Source: Pseudonocardia sp. MH-G8 (GTDB lineage Bacteria > Actinomycetota > Actinomycetes > Mycobacteriales > Pseudonocardiaceae). Taken from it: a stretch of DNA of 64,000 nt. Made by a program: the position numbers and the translations under genes. The notes beneath the pieces are model-generated. The model was not told the origin of the DNA. It made no database searches and saw only the letters and a list, made by a program, of their open reading frames with translations. This document shows positions 1 through 9,807 of this stretch, in pieces; the first letter of the stretch is position 1; each line of letters opens with the position of its first letter. The stretch is taken from the NCBI RefSeq assembly GCF_002262885.1, contig NZ_NKYF01000036.1:24294-88293 (forward strand), read 5' to 3'.

Positions 1-104
1 GTGACTCCCTGGGAGGCCAGGCGCCGCACGATCGCGGCGCCGATCCCGCTGCTGCCTCCGGTGACCAGGGCTCGCTTGCCCGCCAGGGTCGGTGTCGATG
101 TCAT
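1..104 (-). CDS. SDR family NAD(P)-dependent oxidoreductase, N-terminus only
   Basis: Reading leftward from an ATG at 104, the strand encodes the first 34 residues of a classical short-chain dehydrogenase; the rest lies outside the window. The glycine-rich cofactor motif TGGSSGIG (TGxxxGIG) is intact around residues 15-22, directly after a short beta strand (KRALV), as expected for an SDR Rossmann fold. An AGGGAG ribosome site lies just upstream of the ATG. The substrate cannot be told from this piece. It diverges from the MarR gene at 354, and a MarR-type operator half-match lies in its promoter region, so it is probably a target of that regulator. Confidence 0.8.
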   Translation of the reverse strand, partial: MTSTPTLAGKRALVTGGSSGIGAAIVRRLASQGV

Positions 105-169
105 GGTGCTCCCTCTGTTCTCGCTGTCCGTGTCGTCGCGCTGGATGTGCGCCAGCTGGTCAGACATAT

Positions 170-184
170 TGACTAATCTAGCCA
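170..184. promoter_or_regulatory. Probable MarR operator, SDR side
   Basis: TGACTAATCTAGCCA matches 13 of 15 positions of the perfect palindrome at 886-900. The similarity extends left: 159-184 and 875-900 agree at 21 of 26 positions, including a shared GTCAGA and ATTGACTAAT. On the minus strand a weak promoter (TTGCCG, 18 nt, TAGATT at 180-175) can be drawn, so the site would cover the -10 of the leftward SDR gene. Regulator identity is inferred from position. Confidence 0.6.
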
Positions 185-353
185 TCGAAGGGCTCCAGCG
201 GCAACCGGTCCGGCATCACTGACGACGGCAGGTGGCAGGCGCAGCGCCGCGCAGACGGCCCGGCGGTCCTGTCGGCGGTGATCCGGTGCGGCGGCGGTGG
301 CGACGTAGGGTGTGTTCCTCATGGGGCGGGTGGGCGATGGAGTCGAGAACGGG

Positions 354-797
354 ATGAACGAGGCGCAGCGGGTGGACCTGGGGGTGGCGTTGTTCATCCC
401 GTACCGGTACATGGAGGACCGGGTTTTCCGGGTCCTCCAAGAGGCCGGGTTCGATGACTGGACCCTGGCCCAGTGCCGGGTGTTCCAACGCATCGCCCCG
501 GACGGCATGCGCCTCACGGACCTCGCTGACCAGGCACAATTGACCAAGCAGAGCGCCGGCGTGCTGGTCGATCAACTGGAGCGCTTGGGCTACGTCCGCC
601 GGGTCCCCGACCCGACCGACGGGCGCGCCCGGTTGATCGTGATCGAGCAGCGTGGCCGCCGGGCCGCCGAGTTGGCCATCGCGACCTCGGCGGAGATCCT
701 CTCGGAGTGGAAGGCCTACCTGGGCACCCGCAACTTCACGTTGTTGCACCAGATCCTCGATCAACTCCGCGAGATCACCGACCCCTACGCGCGGTAG
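354..797 (+). CDS. MarR family winged-helix transcriptional regulator
   Basis: Encodes a 147-residue MarR-type repressor. The winged helix-turn-helix runs roughly from residue 45 to 105: LTDLADQAQLTKQSAGVLVD is helix-turn-recognition helix, and DGRARL is the basic wing with the family DxR signature. The flanking helices should form the dimer interface. In-frame starts also exist at 312 (GTG) and 321 (ATG); 354 gives the usual family length, with GGAG at 339-342. The gene sits between a leftward SDR and a rightward NmrA-like reductase, each preceded by the same operator-like sequence. It therefore probably represses both enzymes and releases them on binding a phenolic or electrophilic ligand; the ligand is not evident. 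Confidence 0.88.
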   Translation: MNEAQRVDLGVALFIPYRYMEDRVFRVLQEAGFDDWTLAQCRVFQRIAPDGMRLTDLADQAQLTKQSAGVLVDQLERLGYVRRVPDPTDGRARLIVIEQRGRRAAELAIATSAEILSEWKAYLGTRNFTLLHQILDQLREITDPYAR

Positions 798-866
798 ACC
801 CCGGCCGCGCCGGGTCGTCCGCCGAGCCTCCGTGGTCCGCGGGTGACCGCAGGCTCCCGCTCGGCC

Positions 867-911
867 TTGACATCGTCAGAGTCATTGACTAATTTAGTCA
901 GAGACTCTGAC
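867..911 (+). promoter_or_regulatory. Promoter with overlapping MarR palindrome, NmrA side
   Basis: TTGACA at 867-872, a 17 nt spacer and TAATTT at 890-895 form a good sigma-70-like promoter. The perfect 15-mer palindrome TGACTAATTTAGTCA (886-900) covers the -10 box, and a second perfect palindrome, GTCAGAGACTCTGAC, overlaps it at 897-911. Binding at either would block RNA polymerase. The transcript would start near 902, about 90 nt before the GTG of the reductase gene. Confidence 0.65.
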
Positions 912-993
912 GACTGTGTCGGCCTCCGAGGTCCTCGCCGCACGCACCGGGGGTCTTCGCCCGCATCGCACTCCTTGATCGAGAGGCAACACC

Positions 994-1863
994 GTGTCCA
1001 CTGTCATCACCGGCGCATCAGGCCAGCTGGGCCGGCTCGTCGTGCAAGAACTCCTCGCCACCGGAACGCCGGTGGCTCAGGTCGTGGCCACCGGCCGAGA
1101 CATCGACAAGCTCGCCGACCTCGCACGCGAAGGGGTCACGGTGCGGCGCGCGGACTTCGCCGACCCGGTCACCCTCGACGACGCTTTCGCGGGCGCCGAC
1201 GCGCTGCTGCTGGTCTCGACGACGACGGTGGGGGAGCGGTTCGACAACCACCGCAACGCCATCGACGCGGCGGCCCGCGCGGGTGTGTCCCGGATCGTGT
1301 ACACCAGCATCGTCAACGCCTCGACCGCGCGGATGACGCTCGCCGACGAACATCGCCGCACCGAGGACTACCTGCGTGACAGCGGTGCGGCGTTCGTCAT
1401 CCTGCGCAACGGGTGGTACCTGGAGAACTACACCGACCAGCTCCCGATGATCATCCGGTACGGCGCGTTGCTGGGCAGTGCGCACGACGGTCTCGTCAGC
1501 GCGGCGGGCCGACGCGACTACGCGGCAGCCGCCGCCGCGGTGCTGACGCAGGACGGGCACCTGGGAGCGACCTACGAGCTCGGGGGAACGCCGTTCACCC
1601 TCACCGAACTCGCCGCCACGATCAGCGACGTGCTCGGCACCCCCATCGCCTACCAGGACATGTCGGTCGCCGACTACGCCGGCGCCCTGACCGCTGCGGG
1701 GCTGCCCCCGGAGATGGCCGCCTCCGTCGCCGACGCCGACGCCGGCCTGGCTCGCGGAGAGTTGTTCACCGGCGGCGACGACCTGGTGAAGCTCATCGGC
1801 CGGCCGGCGACCACGGCGCACGAGGCCTTCCGGCACGCCGTGACCATCGGGGAGTCACGGTGA
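994..1863 (+). CDS. NmrA-like NAD(P)H-binding oxidoreductase (atypical SDR)
   Basis: 289 residues resembling bacterial NmrA/QOR2-type proteins, which bind NAD(P)H and reduce quinones or act as redox sensors. The N-terminus holds the Rossmann motif TGASGQLG (residues 6-13). No Tyr-x-x-x-Lys pair is obvious, as is usual for NmrA-like atypical SDRs. The C-terminal half resembles the QOR2 substrate domain. The start is GTG with GAGAGG about ten bases upstream. Its stop overlaps the start of the hemerythrin gene (GTGA at 1860), so the two are translationally coupled. Regulation by the neighbouring MarR is expected. It might instead be a pure sensor with no enzymatic role. Confidence 0.82.
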   Translation: MSTVITGASGQLGRLVVQELLATGTPVAQVVATGRDIDKLADLAREGVTVRRADFADPVTLDDAFAGADALLLVSTTTVGERFDNHRNAIDAAARAGVSRIVYTSIVNASTARMTLADEHRRTEDYLRDSGAAFVILRNGWYLENYTDQLPMIIRYGALLGSAHDGLVSAAGRRDYAAAAAAVLTQDGHLGATYELGGTPFTLTELAATISDVLGTPIAYQDMSVADYAGALTAAGLPPEMAASVADADAGLARGELFTGGDDLVKLIGRPATTAHEAFRHAVTIGESR

Positions 1864-2510
1864 GCACCGCCGGCCCGGGCGTCGACACCCACGAGATGGT
1901 CCTTATCCACCGCGTCATCCGGCGCGAGTTCGGTCAGCTCCCCCGCCTGCTCCGCTCCGCGGCCGACGACCGGGCGCGGTCCAAGGCCGTCGGCGCGCAC
2001 GCCCGGGAGATGTTGGACTTCCTCCACACGCACCACACCGGCGAGGACGAACTGCTCTTTCCCCTGCTGCGCGAGCGAGCCGCGCTCGACCCGCAGCTGA
2101 TGGACCGGATGGATGTACAGCACACGCAGATCAACGACGCCGTCGCTGCCGTCGGGGCGCAGTTGCCGGCGTGGACGGCGAGCGCGGACGCTGCCGCCGG
2201 TGAGCAGATGGCGGCCCTCATCGACGCCACGATGCCGACCCTGGTCGATCACCTCGCCGAGGAGGAGCAGGAACTGCTCCCGATCGTCTCGGTCACACTG
2301 ACGCAGAGCGAGTGGGACGCGCTCGGCAAGCACGGCATGAGCGCGATTCCCGTCACGCGGCGGCTGGTCATCCTCGGCCACATCACCGAGGAAGCCGATG
2401 ACGCGGAACGGCAGAGGTTCATGCAGGTCGTGCCGGCCCCAGCTCGTCTGGTCTACAAGCTGATCGGCCACCGCCAGTTCACCCGCGAAACCGCCGCGAT
2501 CCGCGGTTGA
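1860..2510 (+). CDS. Hemerythrin HHE domain-containing protein
   Basis: 216 residues with a four-helix hemerythrin fold that normally binds a di-iron centre and senses or buffers oxygen, NO or iron. Iron-ligand motifs are visible in order: HR in helix 1, HTHHTGEDE near residues 57-65, QH in the third helix and HLAEEEQE near residues 134-141. The C-terminal 60 residues form an extra helical tail, common in actinobacterial members. The GTG start overlaps the preceding stop by four bases, so expression is tied to the NmrA-like reductase. The pair suggests a response to reactive or redox stress, which fits the furA-katG operon just downstream. Confidence 0.85.
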   Translation: MSTAGPGVDTHEMVLIHRVIRREFGQLPRLLRSAADDRARSKAVGAHAREMLDFLHTHHTGEDELLFPLLRERAALDPQLMDRMDVQHTQINDAVAAVGAQLPAWTASADAAAGEQMAALIDATMPTLVDHLAEEEQELLPIVSVTLTQSEWDALGKHGMSAIPVTRRLVILGHITEEADDAERQRFMQVVPAPARLVYKLIGHRQFTRETAAIRG

Positions 2511-2586
2511 CCCGTGCGCCGGGTGAACCCGAACCGCGGGTAGCGCTCGGGGTGGCACCCGGCCGATCGCCGGCAACCTGTGTTCT

Positions 2587-2602
2587 GGACTTGATCCAGT
2601 CC
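2587..2602. promoter_or_regulatory. Inverted repeat upstream of furA
   Basis: GGACT-N6-AGTCC lies about 15 bp before the furA start, overlapping a second small dyad CTGGA-N5-TCCAG (2585-2599). FurA proteins repress their own operon through a dyad close to the start codon, so this is a plausible FurA box. The match to a published consensus is not established here. Confidence 0.35.
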
Positions 2603-2617
2603 GTTCTGCGTGCTGAG

Positions 2618-3061
2618 ATGCGTGTCGTGCAGAACCCGCCGCAGGCCGAACGTCTCCTGCGTGACGCCACGCTGCGCGTCACCGCGCCGCGCAAGGCCGT
2701 GCTCTCGGCGGTGCACGAGCACCCGCACGCCGACACCGAGACCCTGCTCGCGGCGACGCGGGCGCGGCTCGGATCGGTGTCGCACCAGGCCGTCTACGAC
2801 GTCCTGCGGGCCCTCACCGACGCCGGCCTGGTCCGCCGCATCCAGCCGGCGGGCTCGGTCGCCCGTTACGAGGCGCGGGTGGGCGACAACCACCACCACC
2901 TCGTGTGCCGCTCCTGCGGAGCGGTGAGCGACGTCGACTGCGCCAGCGGCGAGGCCCCGTGCCTGGCGCCGTCCGACGACGGTGGCTTCGAGGTCGACGA
3001 GGCCGAGATCGTCTATTGGGGTCTCTGCCCCGCCTGCCAGTCCCCGCCCGCGGGGCGCTGA
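2618..3061 (+). CDS. furA: Fur family peroxide-responsive repressor FurA
   Basis: 147-residue Fur-family metalloregulator. The N-terminal winged helix includes the recognition region SVSHQAVYDVLRAL. The dimerisation domain carries HHHLVC and two CxxC pairs, CRSC and CPAC, which would hold the structural zinc. FurA proteins linked to katG sense peroxide through metal-catalysed oxidation and repress the operon. The ATG at 2618 gives a normal family length; a GTG at 2627 is an alternative, while the upstream reading frame to 2507 is not protein-like. katG follows 54 bp later in the same direction, the classic furA-katG arrangement of mycobacteria and streptomycetes. Confidence 0.93.
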   Translation: MRVVQNPPQAERLLRDATLRVTAPRKAVLSAVHEHPHADTETLLAATRARLGSVSHQAVYDVLRALTDAGLVRRIQPAGSVARYEARVGDNHHHLVCRSCGAVSDVDCASGEAPCLAPSDDGGFEVDEAEIVYWGLCPACQSPPAGR

Positions 3062-3115
3062 GCGCGCGCCCGCACGACGAGACGAACCACCACAGGCTCC
3101 TGAGGAAGGACTGAC

Positions 3116-5320
<2,205 letters not shown>

Positions 5321-5331
5321 CAGCCCGCTCT

Positions 5332-5377
5332 GACGACGCCCCGGTTCGCCGCACCAGCGGCGGGCCGGGGCGTCGTC
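5332..5377 (+). terminator. Strong hairpin terminator after katG
   Basis: A perfect 13 bp stem, GACGACGCCCCGG (5332-5344) with CCGGGGCGTCGTC (5365-5377), encloses a 20 nt loop that itself contains a CGCCG/CGGCG stem. It lies 11 bp after the katG stop in the convergent gap before the LacI gene, so it may serve both directions. No long T tract follows, as usual in high-GC actinobacteria. Confidence 0.8.
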
Positions 5378-5457
5378 GATCCGGCCGGTGATGCATGAGG
5401 GCGGACGACCAGGTGTGCTGCGCGTGTTCACCACTTCTGGCGATCACGACGCGAGAA

Positions 5458-6489
5458 TCAGCCCGGTGCGGCCTCCACCACCAGCCGTCGGGTGGACGCA
5501 CGCTCGATGATCGTGGGCCGGACGGGGACGGCGACGTCGGCCGGCGCGCCGCCGGACAGCTGGGCGAGCACGGCGTCCACCGCGGCGGCGCCGAGCTCGA
5601 CCAGCGGCATCGCGACGGTGGTGAGCGGCGGGTCGAGGTAGTCCGCCAGCGGGAGGTCGTCGTAGGAGACGACGGAGACGTCCTCGGGGATGTGCAGGCC
5701 GCAGGTCCGGATGCCGTGCAGAGCGCCGACGGCCTGGCCGAGCGTGCTGCAGTAGATCGCGGTGGGCCGCGACTCCCGGCTCAGTAGCTGGGCCGCGGCC
5801 GTGGCGCCGCCCTCCTCGCTGAAGGGCCCGTGCGCGACGTGTCCGGGCTCCAGGCCGAGCTCCGTCAGCTGTTCGACGAAGCCCTGCTCCCGCGCGCGGG
5901 CGGGCTGCAGGTCCGGCGGGCCCGACACCAGCCCGATGCGGCGGTGGCCGAGGTCGTGCAGGTGCCGCACCGCTACGGCGCTCGCCGCGGCCAGGTCCAT
6001 CCCGACGTTGCGGCCCGAGCCGGGGACCTCGCGGTTGACGAACACGTGGGGGATTCCGGCCAGCCGCGACGAGGAGAGCAGGCGGTGGTCCGGGCGGGCC
6101 GAGGCGATGAGCAGGCCGTCGACCCGGCCGGTGTCCACCAGGTCGGTGAACGCCTCGTCGGCCTCGTCGTCGGCGGTGTCCTCGGCGAGAAGCACCACGT
6201 AGCCCTGCTGGCGGGCACGGCGGTAGGCGCCTCGGATGATGCGCGAGTACACGGGGTTGCTCAGGTCCGGGATCAGCAGCGCGAGTGCGCGCGCCTCGGC
6301 GCCGGCCAGTGCCCGGGCGCCGGCGTGTGCGCGATAGCCGAGCTCGGCGGCGGCGGCGAGTACGCGTTGGCGCGTCTCCGGCCGGACGTTCAGGGTGGGG
6401 TCCGCGTTCAGCACGCGCGAGGCGACCGACTTGGTGACGCCGCCGCGCGCAGCCACGTCGACCAGACGTACGCGTTCCCCGTCAGCCAT
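5458..6489 (-). CDS. LacI family transcriptional regulator
   Basis: 343-residue LacI/GalR repressor. The helix-turn-helix is at residues 8-30 (RLVDVAARGGVTKSVASRVL) followed by the hinge helix; the rest is a periplasmic-binding-protein-like sensor domain (ALLIPDLSNPVYSRIIRG onward, with the late PTIIERAST strand typical of the family). It diverges from the dehydratase and MFS genes, and two palindromes with a central CG, the LacI-family hallmark, lie in the shared promoter region. It most likely represses that operon and itself until a sugar acid binds. The inducer is unknown. Confidence 0.93.
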   Translation of the reverse strand: MADGERVRLVDVAARGGVTKSVASRVLNADPTLNVRPETRQRVLAAAAELGYRAHAGARALAGAEARALALLIPDLSNPVYSRIIRGAYRRARQQGYVVLLAEDTADDEADEAFTDLVDTGRVDGLLIASARPDHRLLSSSRLAGIPHVFVNREVPGSGRNVGMDLAAASAVAVRHLHDLGHRRIGLVSGPPDLQPARAREQGFVEQLTELGLEPGHVAHGPFSEEGGATAAAQLLSRESRPTAIYCSTLGQAVGALHGIRTCGLHIPEDVSVVSYDDLPLADYLDPPLTTVAMPLVELGAAAVDAVLAQLSGGAPADVAVPVRPTIIERASTRRLVVEAAPG

Positions 6490-6516
6490 CGATCCTCCCG
6501 GCGCGGAGGCTAGCGT

Positions 6517-6534
6517 GGAAAACCGGTTGTTTCC
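6517..6534. promoter_or_regulatory. LacI-type operator O1
   Basis: GGAAAACCGGTTGTTTCC is an imperfect palindrome centred on AACCGGTT, 28 bp upstream of the LacI start. It shares its core and arms with the site at 6595-6609, about 75 bp away centre to centre, a spacing compatible with repressor looping. Confidence 0.75.
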
Positions 6535-6594
6535 AGCAGGTTCTGCCGCCCGGGGGTTGACGGATGCCCGGTCGACGAGTCATCGTCGGACTCA

Positions 6595-6609
6595 GGAAAC
6601 CGGTTTTCC
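6595..6609. promoter_or_regulatory. LacI-type operator O2
   Basis: GGAAACCGGTTTTCC is a near-perfect palindrome with the LacI-family central CG. It lies 39 bp before the GTG start of the dehydratase gene, where it would cover the promoter or leader of the operon. Confidence 0.75.
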
Positions 6610-6647
6610 GGATCGCCTCTCTGCCGATGACCAGTCCGGGAGGGCTC

Positions 6648-7748
6648 GTGTCCACTGTCGTCTCCGTCCGCACAGACTTCTTCCAGGTGCCGCTCCCCGT
6701 GGTCCTGACCGACTCGACCCACGGCGTCATCCCCCACTTCGAGCTCGTCACCGTCCGGGTCGAGGACTCCGACGGGGCCACCGGGCTCGGCTACACCTAC
6801 GCGGTCAACTCCGGCGCCGAGGCGTTCGCGGTGCTGATCGACCGGTACCTCACCCCGGTGCTCACCGGGGAGGACGTCGACCGCACCGAGCACCTGTGGC
6901 AGCGGATGTGGTGGGTGCTGCACTACGGCGGCCGCGGCGGCCACGCGACGTCGGCGATCTCCGCGGTCGACATCGCCCTGTGGGACCTGCGGGCGCGCCG
7001 GGCCGGGCAGCCGCTGTGGCGCTTCTTCGGCGGCTACGACCCGCGCGTGCCCGTCTACGCGGGGGGCATCGACCTCGACTTCCCGGTCGGGCAGTTGCTC
7101 GAGCAGGCCGACCGGTTCCAGGCGGATGGCTTCCGGGCGATCAAGATGAAGGTCGGGCGGCCCGACTGGCGCGAGGACGTCGAGCGGGTGCGCCGGATGC
7201 GCGAGCACCTCGGCGACGGCTTCCCGCTGATGGTCGACGCCAACATGAAGTGGAGCGCCGACCAGGCGATCCGGACGGCGCGGGCGCTCGCGGAGTTCGA
7301 CCTGGTATGGCTCGAGGAGCCGACCATCCCCGACGACGTCGCGGGCCACGTGCGGGTGCTGCGCGACGGCGGGCTGCCCGTCGCGACCGGGGAGAACCTG
7401 CACACCCTGTACGAGTTCCAGAACATGATCTCGGCCGGTGCGGTGACCTTCCCCGAGCCGGACGTCTGCAACGTGGGCGGGATGACCGTGTTCCGCAAGG
7501 TCGCGGCGCTGGCCGAGGCGCACAACCTGCCCGTGACCTCGCACGGCGCCCACGACCTCACCGTGCACCTGATGGCCGCCGCCCCCAACCGCACCTACAT
7601 GGAGGCCCACGGCTTCGGGCTGGAGCGCTACCTCGCCGAGCCGCTGGAGATCGTCGACGGCATGGCGATCGCCCCCGAACGGCCCGGGCACGGCCTCACC
7701 TTCGACTTCGACGGGCTCGAGGCGCACCGGGTGGGGGGCGCGTCATGA
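6648..7748 (+). CDS. Mandelate racemase/muconate lactonizing enzyme family protein (probable sugar-acid dehydratase)
   Basis: 366-residue enolase-superfamily enzyme. The capping domain comes first, then the TIM barrel with catalytic and metal residues of the mandelate-racemase subgroup: KMK base pair (AIKMKVG), metal ligands D (MVDANMKW), E (WLEEP) and E (TGEN), and the general acid/base H in TSHGAHD. Members dehydrate sugar acids such as gluconate, galactonate or glucarate to 2-keto-3-deoxy acids. The GTG at 6648 has a GGGAGGG site; in-frame codons at 6564 and 6627 lack one and 6564 would run through the operator. The MFS gene overlaps its stop by four bases (ATGA), so uptake and dehydration are coupled. 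Confidence 0.9.
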   Translation: MSTVVSVRTDFFQVPLPVVLTDSTHGVIPHFELVTVRVEDSDGATGLGYTYAVNSGAEAFAVLIDRYLTPVLTGEDVDRTEHLWQRMWWVLHYGGRGGHATSAISAVDIALWDLRARRAGQPLWRFFGGYDPRVPVYAGGIDLDFPVGQLLEQADRFQADGFRAIKMKVGRPDWREDVERVRRMREHLGDGFPLMVDANMKWSADQAIRTARALAEFDLVWLEEPTIPDDVAGHVRVLRDGGLPVATGENLHTLYEFQNMISAGAVTFPEPDVCNVGGMTVFRKVAALAEAHNLPVTSHGAHDLTVHLMAAAPNRTYMEAHGFGLERYLAEPLEIVDGMAIAPERPGHGLTFDFDGLEAHRVGGAS

Positions 7749-9061
7749 CGAAGAACGTCGCCGCGCCGGCCGCTCGCCGCACGATCACGGGCTTCCGCTG
7801 GGCCGTGCTGGGCACCAACGCCTCGGTCCTCGTGCTCAACTACGGCGACCGCGCCGCCATCGGCGTCGCGGCCCCGCTGATCATCGCCGAGTTCGGCTTC
7901 AGCAAGGGCACGATGGGGCTGATCCTCGGCGCCTTCGCGCTCACCTACGCCCCGGCGTGCTTCCTCGGCGGCTGGGCGTCGGACAGGTACGGGCCGCGGA
8001 AGACCATGACGGTGGCGGTCGCGTGGTGGTCGCTGTTCACCGCGGCCACCGCGCTGTGCTTCAACACCGCCACGTTCCTGCTCCAGCGGCTGATGTTCGG
8101 TCTCGGCGAGGGTCCGCAGGGCGCCACCACGGCCCGCACGATGCGCAACTGGTTCCCGCAGCGGGAGTACGCGACCGCGGTCGGGTTCTCCTTCGCGTTC
8201 AACCCGCTCGGCGCGGCGATCGGGATCCCGGTGGTGAGCTGGTTGCTGCTGCTGTTCGACAACGAGTGGCGGTGGCCGTTCGTCGTCCTCGGTGTCGTGG
8301 GCCTGCTGGTCGCGCTGCTCTGGTACGGCGTCGTGCGCGACCGGCCCGAGCAGCACCCGCTGGTCACCGACGCGGAGCTCCGCCACATCACCTCCGACGC
8401 CATGGCGCCGGAACTGGAGACGGACGCGGACGAGGCCGTGCCGTCGCTGCGCTCCTACCTGCGCCACCGCTCGGTCTGGAGCAACGCGCTGGCGTTCTTC
8501 GGGTTCAGCTGGATCCTGTTCATGTTCCTGTCCTGGTACCCGGTCTTCCTGGTCGAGCAGCACGGTGTCGACCTCGCCGACCTGGCGTGGGCGGGGTCGC
8601 TGCCCTGGATCGCCGGCGCCGTCGGCACCGCACTCGGCGGTGTCCTGTCCGACCGCCTCGTGCGCCGCACCGGTGCGGTGTTCGCGACGCGCAAGTGGAT
8701 CGCCGTGGTCTGCCTCGGCGGCGCCGCGCTGCTCGTGGTGCCCATCGCCGTGGTCGGCTCCACCGCCGGGGCGGTCGCGCTGCTCACCGTCGCGCTGCTG
8801 CTGCTGTACCTGAGCAACGTCCAGTTCTTCGCCCTCGTCGCGGCCTCCGTCCACACCGCCCGGCTCGGGAGCGTCACGGGTTTCGTGCACTTCTGCGCGA
8901 ACTGCGCCGCGATCGTCGCGCCCGTCCTGACCGGGTTCCTCGTGCAGGACCTCGGGTCCTGGGTGCTGGCGTTCGGGGTGGCCGCCGGGCTCGCGCTGCT
9001 CGGGGCAGTGGCGCTCGCCTTCGCGCAGCCGCGCCCCGCGGTCACCTCCGCATCCGCATGA
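7745..9061 (+). CDS. MFS transporter, anion:cation symporter-like (sugar-acid uptake)
   Basis: 438-residue inner-membrane carrier with about twelve hydrophobic segments and a central loop near residues 210-235. The N-terminal NYGDRAAIGVAAPLI resembles the helix-1 signature of the ACS family (hexuronate, galactonate and glucarate transporters), and GGWASDRYGPRK is the conserved loop 2-3 motif of MFS proteins. It overlaps the dehydratase stop and shares the LacI-controlled promoter. It probably imports, with protons, the acid that the dehydratase consumes. It converges on the SRPBCC gene with only 13 bp between stops. Confidence 0.9.
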   Translation: MTKNVAAPAARRTITGFRWAVLGTNASVLVLNYGDRAAIGVAAPLIIAEFGFSKGTMGLILGAFALTYAPACFLGGWASDRYGPRKTMTVAVAWWSLFTAATALCFNTATFLLQRLMFGLGEGPQGATTARTMRNWFPQREYATAVGFSFAFNPLGAAIGIPVVSWLLLLFDNEWRWPFVVLGVVGLLVALLWYGVVRDRPEQHPLVTDAELRHITSDAMAPELETDADEAVPSLRSYLRHRSVWSNALAFFGFSWILFMFLSWYPVFLVEQHGVDLADLAWAGSLPWIAGAVGTALGGVLSDRLVRRTGAVFATRKWIAVVCLGGAALLVVPIAVVGSTAGAVALLTVALLLLYLSNVQFFALVAASVHTARLGSVTGFVHFCANCAAIVAPVLTGFLVQDLGSWVLAFGVAAGLALLGAVALAFAQPRPAVTSASA

Positions 9062-9074
9062 CCCGGCGCGTTGC

Positions 9075-9485
9075 TCAGGCCGGTCCGGCGACGACGCGGG
9101 CGAGGCGGGGCAGGACGTCGTCGCGCCAGCCTGGCCCCATGCGGTCGAAGGCGTCGCGGCTGCGCTTGTCGTCGAGGTCGAAGCCGGAGTGCTCCAGCAG
9201 CAGCCGGGTGCCGGTGCCCTCCGCGACCAGGGTCCAGGTCAGCGTCCAGTTGCCGTTGAAGGTGTAGACGAACCGCTCGTGCGGCTGGACGTCGATCACC
9301 TCGCACGCCACGGCACCCCAGCCGGGCATCTGCAGGTGGAAGGTGTGCCCGGGCACGGCGGCGACGTCGCCGGGGGCCCACCAGCGGGCGAGCAGTTCCG
9401 GTTCGGTCAGGCCGCGCCACACCTTCGCGGGTGGTGCGGCGATGAACTGGTCGACGGTGATGGTGGTGGTGCGGGTGTCGGTCAT
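9075..9485 (-). CDS. SRPBCC (AHSA1-like) domain protein
   Basis: 136-residue START/SRPBCC fold of the activator-of-Hsp90-ATPase-homologue group. Typical features are the opening IAAPPAKVWRGLTEPELLARWWAPG, a central VYTFNGNW strand and the C-terminal long helix (RMGPGWRDDVLPRL) that closes a hydrophobic ligand pocket. Such proteins commonly sit next to an ArsR regulator, as here (ATGA overlap at 9482-9485). They are annotated as lipid- or small-molecule-binding proteins; no catalytic role can be assigned. Confidence 0.88.
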   Translation of the reverse strand: MTDTRTTTITVDQFIAAPPAKVWRGLTEPELLARWWAPGDVAAVPGHTFHLQMPGWGAVACEVIDVQPHERFVYTFNGNWTLTWTLVAEGTGTRLLLEHSGFDLDDKRSRDAFDRMGPGWRDDVLPRLARVVAGPA

Positions 9486-9799
9486 GGGGATTCCTCGCCC
9501 TCGATCGTGTCGGCGAGTGCCCGCAGGCGTTCGCGCCAGAACCGTTCGAACGGGTGCAGCCAGTCGCTGAGCTGTTCCAGCGGCGCCGCCGTGAGGTGGT
9601 AGCGCCGTTGGCGTCCGACGGGTTCGTCGGCGACGAGTTCGGCTCGCCGCAGCACTTGCAGGTGTTCGGCGACGGCGGGACGGCTCAGGTCGAACTGGCC
9701 TGCCAGGTCGCCTGCGGTGCGGGGCCCCTCGGAGAGCAGCTCCAGCAGCCGTCGGCGCACCGGGTTGGCCAGCGCGAGGAACACGGCGTCATCGGACAC
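9482..9799 (-). CDS. ArsR family winged-helix regulator
   Basis: 105-residue ArsR-type repressor: ANPVRRRLLELLSEGPRTAG leads into the helix-turn-helix (DLAGQFDLSRPAVAEHLQVLRRAELV) and the wing GRQRRYHL. No metal-binding CxC is present, as in the subgroup paired with SRPBCC proteins, so a small-molecule or unknown signal is likely. First gene of a two-gene unit with the SRPBCC protein. A palindrome fills the spacer of its own promoter, indicating autoregulation. Confidence 0.9.
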   Translation of the reverse strand: MSDDAVFLALANPVRRRLLELLSEGPRTAGDLAGQFDLSRPAVAEHLQVLRRAELVADEPVGRQRRYHLTAAPLEQLSDWLHPFERFWRERLRALADTIEGEESP

Positions 9800-9807
9800 G
9801 CCGTCAC

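Noticed and set aside
5332..5377. Attenuator or riboswitch reading of the katG-downstream hairpin
   Set aside because: It follows the stop codon in a convergent gap, which is the position of a terminator; no downstream gene on that strand.
6395..7744. In-frame extension upstream of the MFS gene giving an 888-residue protein
   Set aside because: The extension is Arg/Pro-rich shadow of the dehydratase gene; the ATG at 7745 overlaps the dehydratase stop and begins the first helix.
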